NCBI RefSeq assembly: GCF_000301055.1
Contig: NZ_JH932300.1
Span: 322,118 to 386,117 of the forward strand
DNA from: Falseniella ignava CCUG 37419
Lineage (GTDB): Bacteria; Bacillota; Bacilli; Lactobacillales; Aerococcaceae
Length of the DNA stretch: 64,000 nucleotides
Direction: 5' to 3'
Part shown: positions 10,775 to 19,381 of the stretch, one piece after another
How the letters are laid out: every line of letters starts with the position of its first letter
Position numbering within the stretch: the stretch's first letter is position 1
Position numbers and translations under genes: made by a program
Notes under the pieces: model-generated
The model's input: the letters and a program-made list of their open reading frames with translations, nothing else
Databases searched by the model: none
What the model was told of the DNA's origin: nothing

Positions 10775-12151
10775 GTGCGAAAAACTTTGGGAACGATTGT
10801 CGCATCGTTCATCATCGTCTTAGTAATTTATATGGCCGGGATTGGTTTTTATGCGGACCGTTTCGTTCCAATGACACAATTCTATCATATTGATATCAGC
10901 AATTTGACGATGGCTCAAGCTGAACAAAAAATTGAAAAAGAATTAGGGCAACGTCAATTTACTTTGACTGAAGCAGAAAAAACATTAGGTCAACTCGATT
11001 TGTCATCGATGGCGCCAACATTTAAAGTTGATAAAGAATTAAAAGAATTATTCTATCAACAAAATCCGAATGTATGGCTTTCAAAGCTTTTAGAACCTGA
11101 TCAAGCTGGAACGGAGCTTGAAGAGGTTGAACTCGATCAAGAAGCGCTCGTTGAACAATTGAAGAAGATAGGTATTGATAATACAAAGCGTGAACCAGTT
11201 CAAGAAGCTCAAATCAAATATGACAAGAAATCAGGCTATTATTCGGTTCCGGGGAAACGTGGGACAAAAGTCGATCCGCTGTTAATGAAAGAAGCGATTG
11301 CCCAAGCCATTATTGAAAATAAAGATTCAATCTCGTTAGAGTCAACGTATGAACGTCCCCTTAACGAAGGTAATTCCGAGGTGATTGACGAAGTGCTCGA
11401 TACAATCGATCGGATTGCTTCTGTTTCGATTACGTATGAGTTAGCTGGAGAAGAAATTACGATTCCGAAACAAGAAATTGAGAGCTGGCTATATTTTGGC
11501 GAAGGTAATGATTTAATTGTTGATGAAGAAGCCGTTCGAGCTTATTTAGTAGAACTTGATGATAAATATGCTACTTTTAATAAATATCGTGAATTTGAGT
11601 CTACTTGGCGCGGCGTGGTGACGGTTGAACCGGGCATTCTTGGCTGGGGCATCGATATTGAGACTGAAACGCGCAATCTTGTTAATGATGTGCAAAGTGG
11701 TCATGATGTAACTCGTACACCGGCTTTGGTTAGCGTCGGTAATTATGCAGGCCAAGCTGATGAAATTGGTCCAACTTATATTGAAATTGACTTAGCGAAT
11801 CAATATATGTTCTTATATGTGGACCACCAACTGGTCGTAGAAACGCCAATTGTATCAGGACAACCTGGTGCTGAAACGGTCCCAGGAGCGGGTGCGGTCA
11901 TCGAAATGTTGACGGACACGAAGTTACGTGGAACCAATCCTTTCTTAAATGTTGATTATGCAACACCGGTTAAATATTGGATTCGCTTCGATGATAAAGA
12001 CCAAGGAATCCACGATGCAAGCTGGCAGGGCGCATACGGTGGAGATGTCTGGACTTATGCCGGATCACTTGGCTGTATCAATACGCCACTCGATGCAGTC
12101 ATCACTATTTACAACTATGTAACTTACGGTACACCTGTAATTGTCTTTTAA
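10775..12151 (+). CDS. L,D-transpeptidase (YkuD) with PG-binding domain
   Basis: The 458-residue protein has one N-terminal membrane segment (about 7-27), an extracellular PG-binding-like region (about 35-310) and a C-terminal YkuD domain. The catalytic motif is present: His413 (GIHDASW) and Cys434 in SLGCINTP. Such enzymes make 3-3 peptidoglycan cross-links or attach proteins to the wall. The start is GTG at 10775 with GAAGGGG upstream. It stands alone between two terminators. Confidence 0.93.
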   Translation: MRKTLGTIVASFIIVLVIYMAGIGFYADRFVPMTQFYHIDISNLTMAQAEQKIEKELGQRQFTLTEAEKTLGQLDLSSMAPTFKVDKELKELFYQQNPNVWLSKLLEPDQAGTELEEVELDQEALVEQLKKIGIDNTKREPVQEAQIKYDKKSGYYSVPGKRGTKVDPLLMKEAIAQAIIENKDSISLESTYERPLNEGNSEVIDEVLDTIDRIASVSITYELAGEEITIPKQEIESWLYFGEGNDLIVDEEAVRAYLVELDDKYATFNKYREFESTWRGVVTVEPGILGWGIDIETETRNLVNDVQSGHDVTRTPALVSVGNYAGQADEIGPTYIEIDLANQYMFLYVDHQLVVETPIVSGQPGAETVPGAGAVIEMLTDTKLRGTNPFLNVDYATPVKYWIRFDDKDQGIHDASWQGAYGGDVWTYAGSLGCINTPLDAVITIYNYVTYGTPVIVF

Positions 12152-12158
12152 TATATAA

Positions 12159-12191
12159 TAGGTTGGACGATGTTCCAACCTGTTTTTTTTG
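12159..12191 (+). terminator. terminator after the L,D-transpeptidase
   Basis: AGGTTGGA and TCCAACCT pair around a short loop, followed by a run of eight T. Confidence 0.9.
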
Positions 12192-12223
12192 AAAGATGGG
12201 GAGATTATTTTGAAATAGGATTG

Positions 12224-12430
12224 ATTTACGAGAATCGGTATTGTAATCTCCAAACATTCGGATAAGATTGGTAGAACCGTGTTTCCATTCTTTAAACTTT
12301 TAGATAAGATTGGTACAACCGTGGTCCCATTCTCCAAACTTTCTGATAAGATTGGTAGAACTGTGGTCCCATTCTCCAAACTTTCAGATAAGATTTGTAC
12401 AACAATGGTCTTAATCTCCAAATTCTTGTT
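12224..12430. repeat. 42-bp tandem array 2 (about five units)
   Basis: The element TCTCCAAAC (or its variant) recurs at 12247, 12289, 12331, 12373 and 12415, exactly 42 bp apart. Between these sit inverted half-sites ATTGGTAGAA, so TTCTCCAAA and ATTGGTAGAA alternate every ~21 bp. The left edge carries a variant half-site ATTTACGAGAA at 12224. The array lies between the convergent L,D-transpeptidase and uvrC genes, after the first gene's terminator. Open frames across it arise from the multiple-of-three period. Confidence 0.92.
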
Positions 12431-12497
12431 CCACAAGGCCACTCCACAGTCAAAATTACCACATAACGACTTGGCATCAAGCTGTTCACCATCGCAA

Positions 12498-12540
12498 CAA
12501 AAAATCGCTCAAAGACTTCATGTCTTTGAGCGTATTTTTT
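12498..12540. terminator. bidirectional terminator at the end of uvrC
   Basis: CGCTCAAAGAC (12506-12516) pairs with GTCTTTGAGCG (12522-12532). A-tract on the left and T-tract on the right let it work both ways; it ends at the uvrC stop codon. Confidence 0.9.
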
Positions 12541-14350
12541 ATGAAGTAAGTTGCTCACGGAGTGTTTCTTGAACGCGCTCGGCGGTTTTTCGAGGCACAC
12601 CAATCAATTTGAATTCATCGAGGTCTGCATCGCGCATAGCAGGTAAATCTTTAAAGTGTTTTAACAATTTATTGCGAGTCTTCGGACCGACACCAGGGAC
12701 TTGATCTAAGATAGAGCCGAATTGTGACTTAGACCGGACCGAACGGTGATAAGTAATCGCGTAGCGGTGAACTTCCTCTTGAATTCGCTGCAACAATAGG
12801 AATGCTTGACTGTCATGTGGTAAGTCAATGATTTCCTCGCTGTAGCCATCTAACAAGTTTGCTGTTCGGTGTCGGTCATCTTTGACCATTCCTGCAACTG
12901 GGATGGATAGGCCGAGCTCATTTTCTAAGACATCTCGCGCAGCTCGAACTTGAATGAGTCCTCCATCCATTAAAATCAAATCCGGCAGCGGTTGATCTTC
13001 TTTAATGAGTCGCGTATAACGGCGGCGGATAATCTCTTGGGTCGAAGCGTACTCGTTAGCGCCTTCGACCGTTTTAATTCTAAATTTCCGGTATTGGCTC
13101 TTATCAGGTTGACCGTTGAAGTAGCTGACCATCCCAGAAACCGCATGAATTCCTTGAATATTAGAATGGTCAAACGACTCGATCCGTTCCGCGGAAACAA
13201 TATTTAAGGCTTCGGCGAGTTGAGTCGTCGCGATCGTCGTCCGCTGTTCATTTTGAGCAAATAAACGGAAACGCTCATCCAAAGCAATTCGACTATTCTT
13301 CTCGCAAAGTTCTAACATCGCCCGTTTCTTACCACGAAGCGGGGTAGTCACAGGAATTTCAAAGTAATCTTCGAGCAGGGCATGGTCAACTTGACTCGGT
13401 ACTAGGATGGATTTCGGTAAAAGTTGCTCTTGCTCAGTATAGAAGCGAGCGATAAAGGTTGTGACTTCTTGTTCAGGGTCTCCAACACACGGGAAAATCG
13501 CTGCTTTACGCTTTATTATGGAACCTTGACGCAACATAAAGACTTGGATCGACAGCCACCCTAAATCATAAGTATAGCCAAAGACATCCATATTGTCATA
13601 ACCTTGGCTCATAATCACTTGGCGCTCGACGGTTTTCTCAATATATTGAATTTGGTCGCGGTAATCTGCTGCTTGTTCAAATTCCAAATTTTCAGCAGCT
13701 CGCTCCATTTTATGAACGAGTTCACTTTTTATCTCGTTAACATCGCCATTAAAGAATCGTTTAATTTTTTGGATTTGGGTTTGGTATTCCTCAGGGCTGA
13801 CTTCGTGGTCACATGGACCAATACATTGTCCGAGGTGATAATAGAAGCAGGCTCGTTTTTCGGTCTTGCTGCAGCGTCTGAGCGGGTAGGCACGGTTCAA
13901 TAAATCCATCGTACTTGTTGCAGCATATACATTTGGGAAAGGACCAAAGTAAGTGGCGCCGTCCTTTTCCACTTGATTAACGATGATTAATTGTGGATCA
14001 CGTTCACTCGTAATTTTTAAGTACGGGTACATTGTCGAATCTTTGAGTCGAATATTGTAAATCGGCTTATATTCTTGAATCAGATTAATTTCCAGAATCA
14101 ACGCTTCCTTGTCACTGTTAGTGACAATCGTTTCGAAATTATGGATATCGGCCACTAATTTTGTAGTTTTCGTATCGTGCGCTCCACGAAAATACGACCG
14201 AACTCGATTACGTAAGTTTTTAGCTTTTCCTACATAAATAATTTGGTCGTGTTGATCTTTCATCATATAAATTCCCGGGAGGTCGGGTAGAAGTTGTAAT
14301 TTTTGTTCAATCCGTTGACGAACTTCAGGATTGGTGCTATAACCTGCCAT
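12539..14350 (-). CDS. uvrC: UvrABC excinuclease subunit C
   Basis: The 603-residue subunit makes both incisions in nucleotide excision repair. In order: GIY-YIG nuclease domain (PGIYMMKD, IIYVGKAK, about residues 24-100), the UvrB-interacting UVR motif (AAENLEFEQAADYRDQI, about 205-235), the RNase H-like nuclease domain (ESFDHSNIQG, LILMDGG) and C-terminal helix-hairpin-helix (LDQVPGVGPKTRNKLL). Its ATG overlaps the stop of the upstream small gene (TAATG), so translation is coupled. Confidence 0.98.
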   Translation of the reverse strand: MAGYSTNPEVRQRIEQKLQLLPDLPGIYMMKDQHDQIIYVGKAKNLRNRVRSYFRGAHDTKTTKLVADIHNFETIVTNSDKEALILEINLIQEYKPIYNIRLKDSTMYPYLKITSERDPQLIIVNQVEKDGATYFGPFPNVYAATSTMDLLNRAYPLRRCSKTEKRACFYYHLGQCIGPCDHEVSPEEYQTQIQKIKRFFNGDVNEIKSELVHKMERAAENLEFEQAADYRDQIQYIEKTVERQVIMSQGYDNMDVFGYTYDLGWLSIQVFMLRQGSIIKRKAAIFPCVGDPEQEVTTFIARFYTEQEQLLPKSILVPSQVDHALLEDYFEIPVTTPLRGKKRAMLELCEKNSRIALDERFRLFAQNEQRTTIATTQLAEALNIVSAERIESFDHSNIQGIHAVSGMVSYFNGQPDKSQYRKFRIKTVEGANEYASTQEIIRRRYTRLIKEDQPLPDLILMDGGLIQVRAARDVLENELGLSIPVAGMVKDDRHRTANLLDGYSEEIIDLPHDSQAFLLLQRIQEEVHRYAITYHRSVRSKSQFGSILDQVPGVGPKTRNKLLKHFKDLPAMRDADLDEFKLIGVPRKTAERVQETLREQLTS

Positions 14351-14676
14351 TATTCATCCTCCTTTCGATGAGGGTAGCGTAAATGGGGTGGATGGTCCAC
14401 TGCTGAGCGATTTGCTTGAATTTGGTTTGAAGTGTATCGTTCAATAACAAATTGTTGGCGGTTGTTGTAATGTCCATAGATTTGGATTAAATCACCGACA
14501 GCCACATCCATTAAGAAAGTGAGTGCTTGACGAGCAATAATGCAACGCACGATTTCCTCAGCTTCTGTGGATATTTCGACGTACACGAGCGTTGGATCCA
14601 TTGGTTTAATAATCTTGTAACGGGTGACGACCCCTGATAGTTGTTGTTTATTCGATTTAGAATGTGGCATCATCAT
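14350..14676 (-). CDS. small OB-fold-like protein coupled to uvrC
   Basis: The 108-residue product (start could be any of three leading Met codons; AGGAGGGATGATG lies upstream) is not one I recognise by name. Residues ~14-80 alternate beta-like strands (SGVVTRYKII, TLVYVEIST, VGDLIQIYGHY, QFVIERYT), the look of an OB fold that binds nucleic acid. Its stop overlaps the uvrC start by one base, so the two are made together. I infer a DNA- or RNA-binding helper, not proven. Confidence 0.7.
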   Translation of the reverse strand: MMMPHSKSNKQQLSGVVTRYKIIKPMDPTLVYVEISTEAEEIVRCIIARQALTFLMDVAVGDLIQIYGHYNNRQQFVIERYTSNQIQANRSAVDHPPHLRYPHRKEDE

Positions 14677-14785
14677 CCCTCCTTATACATTTATCTGCAT
14701 TATTAATTATACCATAGGTTGTCAATTTGCTTTGATTTTCTGATTACGAGAACATTCTCTCATGTATCCTCTTTCATGGATGTGT

Positions 14786-14791
14786 TATAAT
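14786..14791 (+). promoter_or_regulatory. extended -10 promoter for the M3 peptidase
   Basis: TGTTATAAT has TG-N before a perfect TATAAT, identical to the box before ligA. Upstream at 14743-14752 is ATTACGAGAA followed by CATTCTCTC, which resembles a pair of half-sites of the 42-bp arrays. Confidence 0.6.
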
Positions 14792-14821
14792 AAACTAAAC
14801 AATAAAAATGGAGGTTATGAG

Positions 14822-16522
14822 ATGAAATTTAAAGATTTTGAATATCAACGTCCGAACTTAGAACAACTTAAAGAGCAATATGGAAGCTTAATCCAATCGC
14901 TTCGTGAAGCGGATAGTGCATCAGCAGGATTGGATGTGATTAAGCAAATTCAATCACTCCAACGTGATATTGATACACAGTACACGCTAGTTTCAATTCG
15001 TCATTCGATTGATACGCGCGATGAATTTTATGAGAAAGAAAATGAATTTTGGGATGAAAATTTACCTTATATTAGTGAATATAATACTGAATATTATAAG
15101 GCAATCCTAGATTCACCTTACCTTGAAGACTTCAAAAAAGAACTTCCTGAAACGTTCTTTAAAATGATGGAAAATGATTTGAAAGTTTTCAGTCCGGAAA
15201 TTATTCCATTACTTCAACAAGAGAATAAATTATCTTCTGAATATTCTAAGCTTTTAGCTTCAGCAGAAATTGAATTCCAAGGCGAAACATATAACTTAAC
15301 GGGATTAAGTAAATTCTTTGAATCGCCAGACCGTGCAGTTCGTCAAGAAGTGAACCAATTATCGTGGAATTTCTTCCAAGAAAACTTGGAACAGCTCGAC
15401 CGAATCTATGATGAATTAGTGAAATTACGTCACAAAATGGCAGTTCAATTAGGCTTTAAAGACTATGTTGAGATGGGTTACGCACGAATGAATCGTTTAG
15501 ACTATACCCGTGAAGATGTAGAAGTATACCGCAAAGAAGTCTTAAAACATGTTGTTCCACTAGTCGAATATATTTACGAACGTCAAAGCAAACGTCTCGG
15601 TATCGACTCAATGAAAAACTACGACTTAGGCTTAAGTTTCTTATCAGGAAACCCAACACCGAAAGGGGATTCGGAAGAAATTATTGCGAATGCAAAACGT
15701 ATGTATAGCGAAATGTCACCTGAAACGAAAGAATATTTTGATTTCATGCTCGAGCATGATGTGATGGATTTAGAAACAAAACCTGGTAAACAAGGTGGCG
15801 CATACTGTACCTATATTCCGAATTACAAAGCCCCATTCTTATTTGCTAACTTTAATGGCACATCGAATGATGTGGACGTCCTAACACATGAAGCAGGGCA
15901 TGGTTTCCAAGTGTTTGAATCTCGTTGGATTGAAACACCTGAAGTAGTATGGCCAACATTTGAAACGTGTGAGATTCATTCAATGAGTATGGAATTTATG
16001 GCATGGCCATGGTTAGAGTTGTTCTTTAAAGAACAAACAACGAAGCAAAAATATGCTCACTTAGCGGGAACGGCTATTTTCCTACCATATGGTGTGCTAG
16101 TCGACCACTTCCAACATGAAGTTTACGAGCATCCTGAGATGACTCCAGAAGAGCGTCGTCTAAAATGGCGTGAACTTGAAAAACTATACAATCCATGGAA
16201 AGATTATGATGGAAACGAAGTTCTAGAAGGCGGTGCGTTCTGGATGCGTCAACACCATATTTACAACTCACCATTCTACTATATTGACTATACTTTAGCG
16301 CAAGTTTGTGCATTACAATTCTGGCAACGTGGTCAAATTATTCAAGATGATACGTTCTGGGAAGACTACTTAGCCATTTGTAAAGTAGGGGGAACGAAGT
16401 CCTTTACCCAAGTTGTTGAGTTAGCTAACTTGAAAGTACCTTTCCAAGAAGGTAGCTTAGAATCTGTCAGCCATGCGATTCGTGACTACTTAGAGCAAAT
16501 TCCTGAGTCTGAACTTGAATAG
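14822..16522 (+). CDS. M3 family oligoendopeptidase
   Basis: A zinc metallopeptidase of 566 residues, the length of the pepF/M3 subfamily. The metal site is LTHEAGHGFQVFE (HExxH), with the third ligand in the helix TFETCEIHSMSMEF. No signal peptide is visible, so it acts in the cytoplasm on short peptides. The ATG at 14822 has GGAGG ten bases upstream; an in-frame ATG at 14762 overlaps the promoter and is rejected. Confidence 0.95.
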   Translation: MKFKDFEYQRPNLEQLKEQYGSLIQSLREADSASAGLDVIKQIQSLQRDIDTQYTLVSIRHSIDTRDEFYEKENEFWDENLPYISEYNTEYYKAILDSPYLEDFKKELPETFFKMMENDLKVFSPEIIPLLQQENKLSSEYSKLLASAEIEFQGETYNLTGLSKFFESPDRAVRQEVNQLSWNFFQENLEQLDRIYDELVKLRHKMAVQLGFKDYVEMGYARMNRLDYTREDVEVYRKEVLKHVVPLVEYIYERQSKRLGIDSMKNYDLGLSFLSGNPTPKGDSEEIIANAKRMYSEMSPETKEYFDFMLEHDVMDLETKPGKQGGAYCTYIPNYKAPFLFANFNGTSNDVDVLTHEAGHGFQVFESRWIETPEVVWPTFETCEIHSMSMEFMAWPWLELFFKEQTTKQKYAHLAGTAIFLPYGVLVDHFQHEVYEHPEMTPEERRLKWRELEKLYNPWKDYDGNEVLEGGAFWMRQHHIYNSPFYYIDYTLAQVCALQFWQRGQIIQDDTFWEDYLAICKVGGTKSFTQVVELANLKVPFQEGSLESVSHAIRDYLEQIPESELE

Positions 16523-16531
16523 AGGCCAACC

Positions 16532-17551
16532 ATGATAAGAGTTGGAACAATCGGAACGTCTTGGATTACGGAACGCTTTATTGAAGCATGTCAACTGACC
16601 AATCAATACGAACTTCGAGCTGTCTATTCGCGCAACGCTTATCGTGCTAAAGACATTGCAACAGTTTATAAAGCAACATACTACTCGGATGAGTTGAATA
16701 ATTTACTCTTTGATCCGGAAATCGATTTAATCTATGTTGCTAGTCCAAACTCGCTGCATTATGAACATGCGATGCGTGCGATTAAAGCAGGCAAGCATGT
16801 AATTATCGAAAAACCGATGTTTACTTCAACCAAAGAATGGCACCAAGCCCATGCAGAAGCAGAACGCCTCGGAGTGAAAATTTTCGAAGCCGCTTTGCAT
16901 ATTCATAACCGTAATTACCAACGGATGAAGCAATGGGTACAAAAGAAATTGATGGATGCGGAACAACCGTTCTTGGGAGCAAACTTTAATATCGGTCAAT
17001 ATTCGAGCCGATATTTTGCTTATAATCATGCCTTAGAACAGCACCGTGAGCTCCCGAATGTCTTTACCTTGGAGTATGCTGGGGGTAGCTTGATGGATCT
17101 CGGTGTCTATCCAATCTATGTTGCAATGGACCTCTTTGGGTCGCCAGACTCATTGCGCTATAACGCACAAAAAGGGCCTAATGGCGTTGATTTATTCGGC
17201 CATATTTTACTTACTTATTCTGATTTTCAAGTGAATATTTTTGTGTCGAAAGCAGCCCATTCGACGTTGTCAAGCGAAATTTATATCGACGATGAGACCG
17301 TGGTTATTCATGATATTTCTCGCATATCTCAAGTCGACTTGGTGAATAAAGAGGGGCAAGTTGCCAATGTGATTAAATATCAGCCAGAGAATGTCATGTA
17401 TGATGAAGTGTTAAATTTTTCAGAAATCATTCGAAATCCGGACGATTTGCACCATCAACTTCAATATGAAGGTTGGAAGCAATTGAGTCTCCAAGTGGCA
17501 CAAACAATGGAGTTATTACGAAAGTCTGCCAATATCGTGTTTGATGTTTAA
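16532..17551 (+). CDS. Gfo/Idh/MocA family oxidoreductase
   Basis: The 339-residue protein has an N-terminal Rossmann nucleotide-binding fold (VGTIGTSWITERFIEA) and the family motif VIIEKPMF, whose Lys-Pro contacts cofactor and substrate. The second half is the C-terminal substrate domain (GGSLMDLGVYPIY). It starts ten bases after the M3 peptidase stop with a GAGG site, so they probably share a transcript. The substrate cannot be told from sequence; sugar or polyol derivatives are usual. Confidence 0.9.
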   Translation: MIRVGTIGTSWITERFIEACQLTNQYELRAVYSRNAYRAKDIATVYKATYYSDELNNLLFDPEIDLIYVASPNSLHYEHAMRAIKAGKHVIIEKPMFTSTKEWHQAHAEAERLGVKIFEAALHIHNRNYQRMKQWVQKKLMDAEQPFLGANFNIGQYSSRYFAYNHALEQHRELPNVFTLEYAGGSLMDLGVYPIYVAMDLFGSPDSLRYNAQKGPNGVDLFGHILLTYSDFQVNIFVSKAAHSTLSSEIYIDDETVVIHDISRISQVDLVNKEGQVANVIKYQPENVMYDEVLNFSEIIRNPDDLHHQLQYEGWKQLSLQVAQTMELLRKSANIVFDV

Positions 17552-17581
17552 CAATTAAAAAATATGTCCGATGTGTATCTT

Positions 17582-17610
17582 TTGCATAAAGTATAACTAA
17601 TTGATATAAT
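17582..17610 (+). promoter_or_regulatory. sigma-A promoter for the GlsB-type gene
   Basis: TTGCAT (17582-17587), a 17-bp spacer and TATAAT (17605-17610). Confidence 0.75.
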
Positions 17611-17653
17611 TATAGTTGTAACATATCTTTATTTTGTAAAGGAGTGTATTTAT

Positions 17654-17911
17654 ATGTTAAGTACAATTTGGTATCTAATCGTCGGAGGACTTATTGGGTG
17701 GATCGCAGGCTTAATTCTTGGCCGTGATATTCCTGGTGGCGTAATTGGAAACATTGTTGCAGGCTTAATTGGTTCATCTGTAGGTGGATATTTATTTAAA
17801 GATTTCGGCCCACAATTAGCTGGAATTGCGATTATACCTGCAATTTTAGGTGCGATTATTCTCGTATTGATCGTGTCATGGATTTTCAAATCCTCAAATA
17901 GACGTGCATAA
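17654..17911 (+). CDS. GlsB/YeaQ/YmgE family stress membrane protein
   Basis: An 85-residue protein made almost wholly of three hydrophobic segments with Gly-rich motifs (GGLIGWIAGLILGRD, IGNIVAGLIGSSVGGYL) typical of the transglycosylase-associated/GlsB family. Family members are induced by general or cell-envelope stress; the mechanism is not known. It has its own promoter, an AAAGGAG site and a terminator. Confidence 0.9.
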   Translation: MLSTIWYLIVGGLIGWIAGLILGRDIPGGVIGNIVAGLIGSSVGGYLFKDFGPQLAGIAIIPAILGAIILVLIVSWIFKSSNRRA

Positions 17912-17934
17912 TTTATCTTAAATTGTTCAAAATC

Positions 17935-17973
17935 AAACCCTTCAAGGATCTAGAAGTCCTTGAAGGGTTTTCT
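17935..17973 (+). terminator. terminator after the GlsB-type gene
   Basis: AACCCTTCAAGGA pairs with TCCTTGAAGGGTT around a short loop, then TTTCTT. Confidence 0.9.
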
Positions 17974-18011
17974 TATGTTTTATGAGTCTAAAGCTGGGAA
18001 TGTATGTTTGG

Positions 18012-18255
18012 TTCTCGTGACTTCTGTTTAAGAATACTAGAATGAGAGTGGTGTTCTCTATAACTTCGAACAAGTTTAGTAGAATGGGAGTGCTGTTCTC
18101 CAAAACTTTGAACAAGTTTAGTAGAATAGTAGTGTTGTTCTACAAAACTTCAGACAAATTTAGTAGAATACAGGTGCTGTTCTCCAAATTTCCACTCATG
18201 ATTAGTAGAATTTGTGTACTGTTCTGCAAATCCTAGTTCAAGATTACGAGAATGA
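18012..18255. repeat. 42-bp tandem array 3 (six units)
   Basis: The element TTCTC/TTCTA/TTCTG starts at 18012, 18054, 18096, 18138, 18180 and 18222, exactly 42 bp apart. Most units read TTCTCCAAAA (forward half-site) then TTTAGTAGAA (inverted half-site), again about 21 bp apart. Only the half-sites are kept; the linkers differ. The right edge ends with ATTACGAGAA (18243-18252), like the left-edge variant of array 2. It lies between the convergent GlsB-type and NERD genes, behind a terminator. Confidence 0.92.
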
Positions 18256-18299
18256 TCGATTGCTTGTCGCATTCCGTCATCTAGCCCGCCACATCCCAT

Positions 18300-19229
18300 C
18301 TATTTGTTTTTCAGTCTATGGTACAGACGCAACATATCTTCGAGGTATTCGCTTTCTGATACTTTGGCGTAATGTCCGTGATCAACTCTTATTAAAAGCT
18401 CTGACATCTGTTTTGATATCCAGTATTTATCGAGCTGTTTGTCGCACAGATTATAAACTTCTATTGGGCTGATAGTCTCTCGATCATATAATGAGCAACA
18501 TTCTGCAATAATATACTTCAGTGCTTCATGCTTCGTAATCTTGGCTGAACATTCTTGGCACTGGAAACTTTTGTATAGCTTGGTCATCTGAAAACTACCA
18601 CATTGATGACAATAAATGCCACGCCATAAATCTTTGACATTGAACGGATTAATCTTAAAGTGATTGTGCCAATCGTCAATTTGATATTTTCTTAAAACCT
18701 GATAAATCGAATGAGGGTCATAGTTGGCATGATTACAGTGATACTGCAGGCTTTGGAAATGCCTGCGTAGTTCATACCGCAATAAGATGGAAAGTTCTGA
18801 AGAGTTGTCCGATTTAAATGTTCCATAAGGATGGATCAGCACTAAGTGAGGAATAACTGGAATTCTTATGTTTTCTTTAATCAAAATATTTTTAAAAGAA
18901 TCACATGCCCGGTCGATTTGTTGCAGGGGATTATAATTTATATGGCGATCATTATAATAAATTTTCCCATCAATGAGCGAACAATCTGCATCATAATTTT
19001 TCACTTCATACAAATGAATCTGGTCAGGCATGATTAAGACCCCATCAACTTGAACAAAACCAGGTGTTTCAAAAATAAAGTCTTTTATAAAAAGTCCTTG
19101 ATTAGGGATAAACTGTTTAACAATCTGCAGAAAATCTTGCTCGCCTTCATACCCCATCACAAAATTATCAAGCCGATTCGTCTCATCACCACGAAAATAT
19201 CTTACCAAAAGTGTTTTAAGTTCTTTCAT
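18300..19229 (-). CDS. NERD-domain protein with C-terminal zinc ribbon
   Basis: The 309-residue protein starts with a nuclease-related (NERD) domain (about 25-140). The acid/lysine core of the PD-(D/E)XK fold is visible: GYEGE, QVDGVLI and YEVKNY. After it comes a four-cysteine ribbon (CHQCGS ... CQECSA, about 217-240) and a helical C-terminus. NERD proteins are predicted nucleases or DNA-processing factors; a defence or repair role is possible but unproven. GGAGG precedes the ATG. It has no operon partner and faces array 3. Confidence 0.8.
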   Translation of the reverse strand: MKELKTLLVRYFRGDETNRLDNFVMGYEGEQDFLQIVKQFIPNQGLFIKDFIFETPGFVQVDGVLIMPDQIHLYEVKNYDADCSLIDGKIYYNDRHINYNPLQQIDRACDSFKNILIKENIRIPVIPHLVLIHPYGTFKSDNSSELSILLRYELRRHFQSLQYHCNHANYDPHSIYQVLRKYQIDDWHNHFKINPFNVKDLWRGIYCHQCGSFQMTKLYKSFQCQECSAKITKHEALKYIIAECCSLYDRETISPIEVYNLCDKQLDKYWISKQMSELLIRVDHGHYAKVSESEYLEDMLRLYHRLKNK

Positions 19230-19381
19230 AATTTTACCTCCTTACTAATAGATACACACAAAAATTATTTTTTTAAAAATTCCATATAAAAAATAATTCA
19301 ACGCTTCCAATTCACTTTCAATTTGTTTATCCAACTAAAAGAGGGTATCATGGTAATTGAGAAAATAAGGTAGGTGTAACT

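Noticed and set aside
12065-12603. Several overlapping open frames across array 2 and its flanks
   Set aside because: Same periodicity artefact; no ribosome sites, and one frame overlaps the L,D-transpeptidase and another uvrC.
18042-18236. 64-codon open frame in array 3
   Set aside because: It follows the 42-bp period and has no ribosome site.
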